A DNA stretch of 64,000 nt from Cryptomeria japonica (Eukaryota; Streptophyta; Pinopsida; Cupressales; Cupressaceae): NCBI RefSeq assembly GCF_030272615.1, contig NC_081406.1:230322896-230386895 (forward strand), read 5' to 3'. The position numbers were made by a program, and so were the translations under genes. Positions within the stretch are counted from its first letter, which is position 1. Every line of letters starts with the position of its first letter. The notes under the pieces were generated by a model, which searched no databases, was not told where the DNA came from, and was given only the letters and a program-made list of their open reading frames with translations. Of this stretch, positions 1-12,900 are shown piece after piece.

Positions 1-3000
1 TTCACACAATTAATCCAACAAGCTGATTACCTTAATAACGAGATAATTCTTAATTAGGATAATTTCTTTCAGAAGATGGAAATATAAAACACAAGCAAAG
101 ATTCATCCATTAAGATCTATTCATAATCTTCATTCAAGCTTTTCATTTAAAATTACAAGCCATACATCTAATATTCTAACACACTAGAATTTCATCATAA
201 ACATAAGAGATCTTTCAAGCATACTAAATTTTCTTAACAACAACTGAATATATATTCCATTACTCTAAGTTACATTTTTTTCATATTCCAATTTATTGCA
301 TTTAAAAGACAATTGCATACATGCATCTACGATATATCTCATCTAAACCACTTAGGCATTCGATCAAAATGGCATTCAAGAAAGGACTGCATAAAAGCAT
401 TTAAAGTTAATTCCATCTTATCCACTTATACGTTCTAACATAAGCTAATCATACATGATAAAGCTGAATAAAGGAAATATAAGAGAATAACATCACATAA
501 CACCATAATGATCTCGGAGTTCACCCCTAAAGGGCTACATCTCCGGGTCTGCTCAACTGCAAGACCCCTCTGAATAATAATAAAGTTAAGAATACAAGAG
601 GTTACACCATTACAATCCAGCCACCAAGGCGAAATATAAACAATATACAAACGACCACATCGGTCAATAATACATAAACGATCCCTGAAAAGAAAAGGAT
701 CCAGCTAAACATAATCAAAGCTAAAACAAAGGTCCATTGGAGCATCCACAAAACTGAGCCATCACCACCCAAGGTCTAACATGAAACTAGGTACTCACAA
801 GGGCAAAGACAATAGGACAACTGACAAAAGTACTCCTAACAGGACAAACGACAACACACTAGTGAACGTAGGGACAAGTGTCATCACACAACCTGGTACG
901 GTTACCATGGCAGGTCTTCATAGGTCCCGGCCCCATACACTGGGTTACCCTGGCAGCCTAATCCGAGCCTCCGGCCCATCCAAGCCTCATGTGGACCCAC
1001 ACATCCTCTCGTGAAGACAAGGATGGTGGTTTGCCATTTCAGGCCTTCTCACAACATGTCGAGTCTGTGTTAGCACTCGTCCCATGTGTGAGGCACATTA
1101 TCTTACTTAGAGATTACATTCTAATCTACTGATAGGTTATCACTTATTAGACTCACTTTCGATGGGTTACCCAGCAGCCACTTTGGGCGCGGCCCCCAAT
1201 CGAAAGCCACTTTCCCATACGACACTAGACTAAACTCAGACGAACTCAAAAACCAAGGAATGCACATGGTCAGACGAATGGAGTTCAAGAAAGAGGGAAC
1301 AACCAACTGGTCAAACACGACTCATCATTCGACACCTACACAAAGGATATGACCAATTACGACACAACCACAAAACAACAGTCAACTCAAAACTGAGGAC
1401 AGAAACAGGTACCCCAAGTCAATCCATACGACAGGGTCCTAACAAACAAAGCATGACTTGCCATTACATAAGCAAAAGCGAATATAGAAATTAAACTCGC
1501 ATAGGTAATATTCAACAGATACAATCTTTCCGAATTGATCTAAACATTAAAAGTCGATCAAGCTTTCTACAAGAGCTAAAAGAAATTGCAGTTATCTACC
1601 TCATCTAGCAATAGTTTGTTCTTGGTTTTCTAACTCTCTAAGGTTCAAAGCATCGAACAGACATATTAAGCCATAATGAGTTCTTAAACCAAATTCATAT
1701 TAATAAAACTCAGACAACCATTAATCAATTAAATAAGATACTTAATCTTCAATTAAAACATCATTGACGTACTGGTTTAAAAGTAAATCCTACACACTTG
1801 TCTTTTCCAGAACCAATACACGCTATATAGATCAAGGAATTATACATATTTAGGGAAGCCAAATAAAGAACATCCATTCCCAGATTAACAAATTGTTTCC
1901 TTGAGCATATAGAGAAAATTACAAAAATTAACTATTAATAAATGAATGTATTTAATAATCCGCGATTGATTAAATATAATCAAATTAATAATTAATACAA
2001 AATAGACAAATTAAGTATTTAATTACCAAAATACGCATTAAAAACAAGATGAGTTCGAATATTAACTATTGTATATATATATATATATTTTAAAACAATA
2101 TACAATAAATTAATAACCAATCCTACTTGAATTTTTTTACTTAAATGCCAATATTTATAATAATCAAAACTTAATTAAAATATCAAACATAATTAAAAAC
2201 TTAATTTAAAATTAAATTTAATCATATTAAACTATAATATATATATATATTTTTAAAAAAATACATAAAAAAAAACGTTTCTTTTTTTTATACAAAAAAA
2301 ATAACATAAGTATGGGGGAGGGTACCCACGTGGACCCCCACGTGGGCCCCCCCCTTGGGAGCACATGCTGCATCCCATTGGGAGCACGCAGCCCCCATGG
2401 GAGAGCTGCTGTTCCCAAAGGGAGCACGCAGCTTCCCATGGGAAGCGCTGCTGCCCAATGGGCACGCAGCACCCCTCCACGTGGTGGGGTACTCTCCCAT
2501 GTGGTTGGGGTTTCCCATTTTTAATATATAATTTTTTTATTTTTTTTATATTTATTTTCATTTTTTCAAACAAAACTGTTTACTATGTTTTACACAGTCT
2601 AAAAAAAACAGTCTCCCTGAGACTAACAGAAATTATTTCTATTTTTTTTTTTTATTAAAACCAAAACCCCATTAATATATTTTTAAACTACCCAGAACAG
2701 GGAAGGGGAAAATTTCTCCAAAAACCAACAGCATATTGGCCAAATAAGATTGATCTTCACAAATTTAACCTCTAATCTGCCAAACCCCCAACTAAATTTC
2801 AAATTTTATTTATTTTAAATCATTCTTAGCAAACCAGAAATTGATTTGAAAACAAAGAATGAAATCAAAGAGGGATAATTTCAAGATCTTATTCCCATTC
2901 TACTCCAATAATCAATCAAACCGATTTTTCAATAACAAATTCACTTCTTTCAACCAGAACAGTAAATTCTTTTGGCAACAAGAACACAATTTAGAATCCT

Positions 3001-4029
3001 ACCTTCATACGCAATCCTGGTAGAGATTTGCTGAAGAGCCCAACCTGCAAGCTCAAGAATTCCTCCTCCTTCCAGAATCCCCCCAAATTTCAACCAAAAA
3101 AACTTTCTCCAACCAAATATTTTCCAAAAATGCCCATCCTCCAAAATTTCCCAAAATTTAGGTTATATGGAAGAGTTGACCAAAATTCCATTTTTGGGAA
3201 TTAAAATTTTTATTTAAAAATAATTCTCAAAAATTAATTCTTTTCTAACTATATCAACAATTAAATTGCTTTCCAATAAAAAAAATTGATTTTTCTCATT
3301 TAATTCAATTTACCCTTTCTAATCTAAAAGGCCAACAGAAAACAATTAAATCTATTGCAATTAAATATAGAACTTTCTTTTTCAACAGCATATACAAAAT
3401 GCATTTAATATTTAAATTAACTATTTAATTGAACTTACTCCCAATTTAACACGAGCAATCCAATATCAACAAAAATCGCATAACGAAATCCCGATTAATC
3501 TAGTCCATTAATCTTCAATGCACAAACACATATATAATCAAAATAATTACTAAGGACTAATTAATCAATTTAACCATACACACCAAGCACGCAAACCGGG
3601 AAGGTCAACCAAACAGACGACTCGCAAACCCGAACAAAAAGGGATTACCGACGACGACTGACGATGCTCACCTGAGCACGACTAGGGTCAACTAGGGTCT
3701 TACGACCACCTAATCCAACTCTAAGGATTAAAGAGGTACACTCAAACCTGTAAATCCAAGTGAAGACGAACCTCGCACTCATGCGACGTTGTACCTGAAA
3801 TCTCCTGCAACCAAGAGTCATACATGCATACATATATAAACTTAATGAAAGCGTTAGCCCAATATTAATACCACGAAATAGGAACACTAAACAACTTGCA
3901 TACAACTAGTGTGGGAACCCACATCAATAGCTATGCATTAAATCAAACATCTGACTATAATCATAATATTAAGATAAACTGAACAAGATTAAACCGAGAT
4001 TAGAAATTGATTAGGGCAGGGGTATTACA
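1..4029 (-). repeat. AT-rich LTR-like repeat DNA, right end TGTAATACCCC
   Basis: No coding region was recognised in this stretch. Read on the minus strand, the right edge begins TGTAATACCCCTGCCC, a typical start for a plant gypsy LTR, so this may be a long LTR or element body running leftward out of the window. The body is AT-rich. It holds a short TA microsatellite near 2072-2088, a GC-richer block at about 780-1320 and a GC-rich island at 2310-2520. No matching 3' end or primer site was found, so the LTR reading is an inference from one terminus. Confidence 0.3.
2310..2520. repeat. GC-rich palindromic minisatellite island
   Basis: About six units of roughly 20 bp each open with a small palindrome (CCCATTGGG, CCCATGGG, CCCAAAGGG, CCCAATGGG). 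This is followed alternately by GCACGCAGC-like and GCTGCTG-like arms, which are close to reverse complements. The block is bordered by CCACGTGG motifs on both sides and sits in poly-A/T-rich DNA. The layout predicts strong secondary structure. The short reading frames across it are compositional and not credible genes. Confidence 0.75.
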
Positions 4030-4068
4030 CTATACACATTTCCTGCACACAAAAAGAAGAGAGAAATG

Positions 4069-4758
4069 TGTTGGAAATAGGGGTTTGCCTTAGGTCAAAC
4101 CCCAGATTTATAATTAACTATGAAATTGAAATAAATCTAATTGAAATGATTGAAAGGAAAGGATCTCTTTTTGAAGGAGATGTTGAATTATGACTAAAAA
4201 TTGAATTATGGTACCTCCTTCTAAAGTTTTGTTTGTCTCCACATGGAATTAGGGTTTGTGAAGTCTTCAACAAAATAGGATAAATAATGTCTCCTTCAAT
4301 ACTTGAAACTTGACTTCACTGTTGCTCTAACCTGAAAGAAGATTGATTGTTACTCAATTTCTCTTGAATGCTTGATCTCATGTATGCTTTCTTGATTGTG
4401 GATGTGATTGATAGATGTTCAAATGAGAGGGGAAATCCTATTTATATACTTGCTCGTCGGTCAAATTGGCTAATTTTTTTACATGAGCCAACACGGAGAG
4501 GGAAATCCCGCTCAATTTTGAAATAGGACCAAGGGGTCAAATTGGGCCCAATCTATGGAGGACCATGGCATGGCGCCATGGTCCTGCCCTATTTTGGGGT
4601 AGGCATAAGGTTCCAGATAAGGTGCAATTCGAGTTTAGATGCCATTTGTGATGCATAAGCGCGTAATAAAGTCTTCAATCGAGTCGAGGGGTGCAAACAA
4701 TAAGGTGAAGACCTAAATGCAATCAAAATTGCAAAGAGTGCAATTTTAGGACACTACA
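4069..4758 (-). mobile_element. Solo-LTR-like block, minus strand
   Basis: On the minus strand the block runs from TGTAGTGTCCTAAAATTGCA (start at 4758) to an end reading CTATTTCCAACA at 4069, giving TG...CA termini. A minus-strand TATA box (TATATAAATA) lies at 4439-4448. A related block with the same start (TGTAGCATCCTAAATTGTAC) and a TATA box at a comparable position ends at 20866. Flanking pentamers (AAATG and AGAAG) agree at only three of five positions, so the duplication is weak. No internal coding region is attached. Confidence 0.55.
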
Positions 4759-5657
4759 AGAAGGATCTGACATGAGGAGAGAGAATAAGCAGAGAAATAT
4801 AAAATTAGAGAATAATGATAACCATGATTTAGGAGGAATTATTTTGGGTAGATGAAGATTAGAGAAAGTGATTTGTAGGAATCATATAGTTAAGTTAATT
4901 AATTGAGATTAATTAACTAAGTGGAATTAGAAGAAATAAAATGATGAAGGTGACTTTAGAAGAATAAGGAAATTGATAAATTCATTATTGGACTATAGTG
5001 ATAAGATTAATTAAATTCGATTTAATTAATTTTAAGAGGATGAACATAATTAAATTAATTAATTATGTAGGAAGGCTTAAATTAATTAAATATTAATTTA
5101 ATTAATTTTAGACATCTACATCACCTTCCCTAGATTGAAAATGGTGGGCTCTCTCCAATTAGGAAATGTAAGAATCTATCACCAATGTCCATAGTTAAGC
5201 TTGAGCTAAATCCAAAATATTTATTATTTGGTAAAAACAAATCCATTATTTATATAGTCGTCAAACAACTAGAAAATGACTTTGTAAAGAGATTGTCCAT
5301 GGAGGAAACATCAAAAATAAATAATTAGGGTAATTGATACATCCAATTCAAAACATTATCTTACATCATATTGGATAGGTTCCAAAAAGAATTGTTAAAA
5401 TTTTCCTAGGTACCAAAGTGATAAATTGATCCTTTTGGAACTATTTAGATAGGTAGCATAGGTGTACCAAATGATTGTTGGCCGGGAAAAATTTAAGAAC
5501 ACCCCCCCCCTCGAACAAGGTGTAAAAAACCTAGCAAAAGGTGTATAATTGCCAAGGAAAATATTAATTTTACTGGCAAAATTTTGCGGTTTACAGAGAA
5601 AAAATAATAATCTCCATTGGCGAATCATTCGTGATCGCTGAAAGTTTGTGAAAAATC
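4759..5657. other. AT-rich intergenic DNA, no gene seen
   Basis: The stretch is dominated by TTAATTAA-type runs, especially at 4890-5110, with a C homopolymer near 5502-5511. I see no coding potential, tRNA or terminal repeat. Confidence 0.6.
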
Positions 5658-5659
5658 TT

Positions 5660-5906
5660 GGCGAATTGTAATGTTTTTAAAACCAAAAAAAATATTTGCA
5701 TGGGCGAATCATAATGTTTTTAAAACCAAAAAAAATATTTGCATTGGCGATTTCAACCTATTTTCAAACCATAAAAAAAAATATTGACGATTTCAACCTA
5801 TTTTCAAACCATAAAAAAAATATATTGGCGATTTCAACCTATTTTCAAACCATAAAAAAAAATATTGGCGATTTCAACCTTTTTCCAAAACATAAAAAAA
5901 AATATA
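5660..5906. repeat. Two adjacent minisatellites (about 43 bp x2 and 40 bp x4)
   Basis: Two copies of a unit of about 43 bp starting GGCGAATTGTAATG or GGCGAATCATAATG occupy about 5660-5743. They are followed by four copies of a 40-41 bp unit starting TTGGCGATTTCAACC at 5744, 5784, 5825 and 5865. The array stops at 5907, exactly where the next repeat block begins. The apparent reading frame across it simply reads the repeat. Confidence 0.85.
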
Positions 5907-6893
5907 TTGGTACCTCAGCAGTCCCCGTCAAGTCATTAAAACACATGGCACACAGTCATCAACCCTCTGCCTGAAAGACTGCCCATTAGAAAATCTCGTG
6001 ACCTAGCGACAAGCTCTTACAACTCTATGTCCTCATCACCACAGCGACTTGGAGATAGTGGTAACTTTAACCCTTGTTGCATACTCGCCAACATAAAATT
6101 GTTTATCTCTTAACCGCTAGCACTTCACTCGCAAGCTTGTGGATTGATCACATCTTCAGACATTTAACCTCGCGAGCTGGCGATAACCATAAAACTTAAC
6201 CACAAACTGTCTAGTCACTAGCTCGCAACCTAAAAATGATAACATTAAACAAACATGAGAGCTAGTGACAATTGTATGAAATGAGTTACTCACTAACTCT
6301 CATTGTTATAATGCATGACATCAGACCAACTCGAGACCTCGTGACCAAAGCAATTTCATTAACAATCTCCAGCTTGCTAACATAAAATGCTAACACCCAA
6401 AAAGATAGAGACCTCGCAATGTAAACCCAAACCAACTTTTCGCCATCTCGTGGCTTGATCAGCTCTTCAGACATTTAACCTCGCGAGCTGGAGATAACCA
6501 TAAAACTTAACCACAAATTGTCTAGTCGCTAGCTTGCGATCTAAAAATGCTAACATTAAACAAACATGAGAGCTAGCGACAACTGTATGAAATGACTTAC
6601 TCGCTAACTCTCACAGCTATAATGCATGACATCATACCAACTTGAGACCTTGCGACCAAAGAAATTTTGTTAACAATATCTAGCTCGCTAACATAAAACG
6701 CTAACACCCAAAAAGCTAGAGACCTCGAGATTTAAACCCAAACCAACTTGTTGCCAGCTCGCAGCTTGAGCACATCTTCAAAAATTTAACCTCGCGAGTT
6801 AGCGATAACCATAAAACTTAAGCACAAACTATCTAGTCGCTAACTCGCGATCTAAAATGCTAACATTAAACAAACATGAGAGCTAGCGACAAC
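5907..6893. repeat. Left copy of a repeat with about 316-bp tandem units
   Basis: The block starts ACCTCAGCAGTCCC and contains roughly 2.4 tandem units of about 316 bp from about 6139, 6454 and 6766. Each unit carries TTAACCTCGCGAGCTGG, AACATGAGAGCTAGCGACAA and ACACCCAAAAAGCTAGAGAC. A second copy in the same orientation lies at 13777-14740, on the other side of the unknown frame at 9943-13341. The pair may be decayed LTRs or two members of a dispersed satellite. Neither edge shows a convincing TG...CA terminus. Confidence 0.75.
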
Positions 6894-7888
6894 TGTGGTG
6901 GCAATCTAATATGTACGAGGAATTTTTAAGGCTTGGATGCCGACTCATTCCCGGGGGACTAGTTTGAAGGTTTCTCCTAAGTCGAGGTTGATTAGACAAG
7001 CAAGGACGACAGTTTTAGAGGCATAAAAGGATTGGATAGCTTTTGAATTAGAGATGGGAGATCACGGATTCCTTTGAGAAATTAGAGGTTGCTTGTTGTC
7101 AGGGATTCTGAAGTAGAATTTATACAATCAAGGAGAAATAAAATCAGAACAAAATCATTTACATAAGATGAGCCTTAGCAGGATGCAGTGGATTTGATAG
7201 GCATGACTTCTAGAGTCCATAGCTGGTAGGGTGAGTTGAAAAGCACCAAAATGATGATTTTTCACATGAATGAGCATCACCAGATGAAGGGTTAAAAAAT
7301 TATAAATACAATGGGGTGGTGACTTAATTGGTAGAAGAAAAAAGAAAAAAAATTCATTTTCTGAGAGTGGTTTTTTCCTCAAAAAGGAAGATGATGTTTG
7401 AGCAGGATCGTGCATGGAGTTGATGTGCGCTCTATGATACCAGATGGGTTTTTTTTGGTTTTTTTCTCCTGTGTAAGTTTGTTTATTTTCAAAGGGGTTG
7501 TGAAAGTGAGAAGGATTTACAGAGGGGGCATGAAATCCTTTTCTTATCAAGAAAGGCCATGCCTGACACATCTTCTACTTCTACTCTGTCACTATATGGC
7601 AGGGGGTTCGAAGAAGGAGCCCGCAGAGGAATGAAAGAAGGATTTGTTTGGGTGGGGAGTGGCAACCAGTCATCTTTGTGACGACATGGAAGTTGCGACG
7701 CCTCTCCAACATATTATGTTTACCCTAAAGCTCCTCTTTCCACTTTCTTTGATCCTGGTCATGAAGGCTCGAGCTCCTCTTTCCACTTTATCTCATCCTG
7801 AGCATGAAGGTTGAAGCTCCTCCTCTATTTTAGGGGCAACTTTACTTCTTACCAGGACCTAGTATCCCTTCCAAGAAGGGAAAGGCTC
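6894..7888. other. Intergenic DNA, no gene seen
   Basis: I recognise no coding region here. A short near-duplication (AGCTCCTCTTTCCACTTT) occurs at about 7730 and 7771. Reading frames in the stretch are short and low-complexity. Confidence 0.5.
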
Positions 7889-8430
7889 TGTTGGACAGAA
7901 CGTAACATCTCACACTCCATCCAAAGGCATCAGGGTGATAATGGTACGACTCAAGCAATTTTGCTTCTACCAATTTTCAGTTGAAAAAATTGAGAATATT
8001 TTTGTAACAGAATTGCATATGGCATTTTAAGCCTAATTGCTGAGATTAAATGTTCTATTGACATGTGTCTCTTGGCCTAAAGCTTGTTGCTCCCTTTTCT
8101 TCTATAAAAAGGGAAATCAAGGCCATTAGAAGGGTTCCTTTTGGGGGGGTCTCTTGAGGGTTTCGAAATTCTGGTTCCTTTAGGGTTCCTTTTCTAGTTC
8201 CATTAGTGAGTCAAGGTGAAAGGAGCAAGTTGTATAGTCATTTACAAAGCAAATGAAAAGCATTTAGTGTCAAGCTTTGTGTAGGTTCTTGAAGGAGTTA
8301 TATGTAAATTTATTTTGTGATAGAAGTAGTAATTTTATTCAATAGAAATAAAATTTTGATCTATTTCTCTCTGGTGTATAATTCTATCATCTTTCAAATG
8401 AATAGAATCAAGAGTTTTTTCATTTGTTGC
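7889..8430 (+). mobile_element. LTR-like promoter region (tentative)
   Basis: The sequence starts TGTTGGACAGAACGTAAC and carries a good TATA box (TATAAAAA, 8103) in an LTR-like setting. About 370 bp downstream a short frame opens (8473-8613). No second LTR, primer site or target duplication was found, so this is a low-confidence call. Confidence 0.3.
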
Positions 8431-8472
8431 ATTATTATGGTGTATGTAATTTTTCATTTCATGCTTCCTATT

Positions 8473-8613
8473 ATGCCCAGGAATGCGGAATTTCTGTTAT
8501 TCTGGAATCATATTAAGGATGCACCTCATTGTAATTGGTGGGTAGATTACTTAAGGGAAGAGGGTTTTGAGGTCCCAGAAAACCTGTTGAACATACCTAT
8601 GGATAAGATATAG
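8473..8613 (+). other. Short unidentified open frame
   Basis: About 46 codons start MPRNAEFLLFWNHIKD and end with a stop just before a long AT microsatellite. The composition is protein-like, with aromatic and charged residues and few low-complexity runs. The position downstream of an LTR-like TATA box would suit the first codons of a retroelement gag, but no domain is recognisable. It may equally be chance. Confidence 0.2.
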
Positions 8614-8635
8614 GAAATCTTGAATGTTCACAGAG

Positions 8636-8637
<2 letters not shown>

Positions 8638-8702
<65 letters not shown>
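8638..8702. repeat. (AT)n microsatellite, about 65 bp
   Basis: An uninterrupted AT dinucleotide run. The poly(Tyr-Ile) reading frame across it is an artefact of the repeat. Confidence 0.98.
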
Positions 8703-8704
<2 letters not shown>

Positions 8705-9690
8705 GGCAAGGATACAAAGGCTGAGATACATGTTGACTATAGGTATGAGGAAATGCCAACTTTATGGAGGGAAAACATGTACATGATAGAACACCTCCAT
8801 ATATATTACATAAACATCCATAGCATATAAAATCATAAGAGTATTAAGAATGAAAGGATCAAACACCACAATAGATAGGAATACAACATAATTAGTAAAA
8901 CACGCATGCAACTCAATTAAAGGGAATATCTTTTGAGGATCCAATTCCATGATAGATGTTATAGACAAAGAAGTAAGAACATAGTCTAAGGTTGGGTAGG
9001 TGAGATCAAATATATACAACACAATGAAATCCCAAACCCTAAACAAGATGTAATAATAAAACAAAAATGAGGGTAGATCCAAACTCTAATCAAATTTAAT
9101 ATAAAAAGAATGCAATCATAAAATCAAATCTCACAAAAATCACGCTTTCATAATCAAAGGCAAACAAGAAAACATATTCACCCACAATGAATCAACTATT
9201 ATAATTGGAAGGTCACTTCTTTTGTGACATCTCCATATTGATGCAAGTATCATGGTATAATATACTATATATGTGATCTCTTATTGAGACAATGATCATA
9301 TAAACAAGCAAACATTCTCATCCACAATGAATCAACTATTATATCAATTGAAGGATCACTTCTATTGTGACATCTCCCTATTTTTATTACTTATGGAGGT
9401 TGTACTTATTCACAACTCACTAATTTGACACAAAGGAGATAAATAAGCTGCAAATCATATTTTTGTTGATATTATATAATCACTTCCATCATACAACATT
9501 TAGAGATTCAAAATTTGTAACTCAAAGACTTGAAGAACACTATTCAGACTTCTTTATTTCTCTATAAAATTATAAATAGTTACAGAATACTCATGTTACC
9601 ATGTATCTTTCCTATCAATGACTGAGACCTATGACTCAATAAATCTGGACTTTACAAAATTTCTTAGCCCCTTCCTAAGTGATCATGGTA
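8703..9690. other. No gene; possible 3' part of the element carrying ORF B
   Basis: The DNA is AT-rich. A motif (CAATGAATCAACTATTATA plus CTTCT..TGTGACATCTCC) is duplicated at about 9186-9232 and 9328-9374. If ORF B at 9943-13341 belongs to an LTR element, this would be its transcribed LTR and flank, but no terminus was identified. Confidence 0.4.
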
Positions 9691-9693
9691 TTC

Positions 9694-9701
9694 CTTTTAT
9701 A
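9694..9701 (-). promoter_or_regulatory. TATA box downstream of ORF B
   Basis: The minus strand reads TATAAAAG about 245 bp downstream of the ORF B stop codon. ORF A has a TATA box about 205 bp downstream of its stop, inside a recognisable LTR promoter. This position suggests a 3' LTR follows ORF B as well. That is an inference from spacing only. Confidence 0.4.
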
Positions 9702-9942
9702 ACCAAGGAAAGAAAACAAGCTATCGATCACTTAGGAAACTGGAAACTGGAGCAGCAACTGAAACTCTGTCTTGGCACCTTTGTCTATGGGTATTCAAGA
9801 TAACATCTTTAACTCAATGAAGGTCATCTGCAGTTGTCACAACAAAATCAAGATGCATTTTCAAACACTTATCCTCCCTATTAGCATCACTCAGGTGCCA
9901 GGTCATTCTACTCCTCGGAACAGACAAAAACAAAATAATCAT

Positions 9943-12900
9943 TCAAATTTCAGTTTGGGCCCTTTTGTCCTTGTTCATAATTATTTCCCATTTGGCTACT
10001 TCCTTATTTGTAGGCCAGGAAAACTTCTTAACCTCCTCTAACTGTCCAACAACCTCATTCCACCGAGCATCAGTTACAGCCCGTGCATCAACAACAAACT
10101 TTAAAAAATCCACCTCGGCCTTGTATAGTGCATCCAACACTTCATTAAAACCAAGAATATCTATGTCATTGCCTAGGTGGAGTAAAGTCTTTGTATTTTC
10201 TACTATCATCTCCAATTCATATTTCCAAACATCCAATTTGCTTCAGGATTTCCCTCTTTGTCATATATGGCAGGAACAAAAACACTATAGCCGTCAATGA
10301 ATTTCTGTAGTTTTCCCTTTATTAGCTGGTCCTTGCCCTTGAAAAATGAAAACAAAGAGTTCACAGTGCCTACAATCTCCTTGGTGTTAGTTATTTTCTC
10401 TAGTAGGTCATCCTTGTAAACTATAGCAACTTCCAATTTATCTATTAATTTGTTCCTTCCTGACCACACATTGAATAATGGTTCCAAAAATGAGATGGTA
10501 GAAAAACACACATCACCAGCTTCCTTCAGAGAAATGTGAAAGTTATGAACATCTTTAATTTGGCATTTTAACATATCAATTCTATGTTGGAGAACCTCCA
10601 ACAGAGCAAACACCCCTTTCTCATTTCTAGTTTTCTCCAACATCTATATCCTCCCAGCATACTCCTCAAGTTGAATCTTGATCTGGTCAGGAAATGAAAC
10701 CTCAATAGAGACAGGAACAAACTCCTTAGGTACATTGGTGGCAGTATCCACCATCTCTGCAGTATGGCCATGGGATGTACTCTGCATTTTGGCCAATTTT
10801 TCAGTCAACTCCTTGATTTGATCCTCCATTGATGCACTCTTCATTATCTCGTCTTCATACTTCTTTGCAATTACAACTACCTCCTTATATGTTTTAGAAT
10901 TTCTTTTCTACGAGTCCACTGTTTTAGCTTTATTCATATAAGAGACATGTATAATTAAATTTGCAATTTCATTATCCCTAGTGTCTTGCAAATTCCAAAT
11001 TAATCTGTCTCCCCTTCTCTCCCCTTGAATATTCATGAAATGGGGCTTCTGTGTGGCACGGGCAAGTGACCAGATTGCAAGTCTCTTGGATTTGGGATCA
11101 AATCCTGATCCTCTTACAAAATCTCCTACATCAACCTCTGATCTAAAAAGAGGATTTGATGTCCTTCTAATTTGGTCAATAATGAAGGTAGAGTGAATGT
11201 CCCACCCAAGCAACAACAACATTCTACTATTTTCTACAAGGAATCTTGCTTGTTCCACCATTAAATCCTCACTATCAGGATCATACACCTAGAGGGCTTG
11301 AACAATTTGTTCATTTTTCTCTTTACCTCCCTCTCCCAAATCCAATTATTTTCTCAACTCATTCTGCTTAAGTTTGATGAAGAAACTTTTGAACTCATTT
11401 GTTTTTATGAAAGAACCATATTCCATAAAATACTTTGATAGCATAATCCTTTCATCCATGTGAGTAGCCTGAGGTAAATCCACTCCTCCCACTTCTTTTT
11501 CAACTGGCTTCTCCCTAAGCCTATGTCTGATATCTTGAAAGTATTTACCTTTCTCAACAACCACTACCTTAGCAGGGTCCTTCCTTACCAATGCTCCCCG
11601 TTGCTCAACCTTCTGTCTTTTCACAGGTGGTTCCCTCATAGATTCCCCCTCATCACCACTCTCAACAATATCAACATCCATTATCGACTAATCAATAGGC
11701 ATATTGCCTTGAGAGGACAATTCATCCTCCGGTTCTTGTGGCTCCTTTTGTCCTGGCATTTGATCCATTAAGTCCTCATAAGCATTGAGCATCTTCTCCA
11801 TTCCATCCAAATAACCCTCTTGATGACAAAAACCAACAAAAGTGTGGCCACTCTCTTAGAATTCTTGTTCTAACCTCATCAAATTATCCCATTTCCTTCT
11901 TCTCTATTGCACAATAGTCCTTTTCGTCAAATTCCAGACTACATCCTCTTCATCAAGAGGCTCGTGATGTTTCACTTGTGCCCAAGGTGTCATTCTCTTT
12001 AGTGCAATTTTCATAAACTGCTTAGGGTCACAAAACCTAGAATAAGCAGTTACCATTCTTTATTGTTTTAACCAATTATTTCATCTAAGGTTATTTTGTC
12101 AATGGTACAGTCAGGAGCTACCCACAACCTAAGCAAAAGAGTTCCCTTTCTGTGAGTTAATAAATATTCTTTATCAGTTTAAGTGAGCTGTCAAATGAAT
12201 TCAGTTATGGATAATCTCATTGGAACAAATTTTGGTAAAATGTGTGGTGGTTGAGGACACCCATATACCCTCATGATAGTAAAATTATCAAAGAAAAAAA
12301 AAAACCCCAGTTATGAGTAATGGGCCAATTACGGACAAATTATTGTGGCCTCAAAAGCCTCCTCACACCTATGATAAGTCTTTCTTTCTTTATTCCTAAC
12401 ATATATGTTATAGGTAAAACAATCCAATTTTGAAAATAAAGAAAAGAGGAATCATAAGTGATACTATTCCACACCTGTATCCACTTTTGTACTAGCATAG
12501 GCATGTTGAACTCCACTCTTTCCAGTACTAATTCTTTGTCCATCTTGTCCATATTGTAGTACAAAATCAGGTGCATCAATATGGAATAATGTTTGAAAAT
12601 AATCACACAAGCATTCTTCTGGATGTCCACCAAGGCGTCATGGATGTGATGCACCAAATATCCCACAAAATTATAATTTGTATTGACTTCTAGATGCTGG
12701 ATGTTCATTGCCATCATCATAAGCTCAATTGGCACCGTACTTCTCCCATCCATCCCCAACACCTTACATAATCCATAAATTGTGCACTTCATATGGAAAT
12801 GGAAAGTACTCAAATCAAACAGCTCATCCACATTGTCAGGAATTGGAGACCGTTGCCAGACCTAGGCATGTATCGGGGAATTACATGCTTTTCTCTATCT

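Noticed and set aside
2227-2658. Overlapping frames on both strands across the GC island
   Set aside because: Frames on both strands arise from stop-poor GC-rich repeats; no protein character.
7155-7634. Overlapping opposite-strand frames
   Set aside because: No recognisable domain, low-complexity runs and a mutual shadow pattern.
8624-8830. Reading frame through the AT microsatellite
   Set aside because: It is poly(Tyr-Ile) produced by the dinucleotide run.
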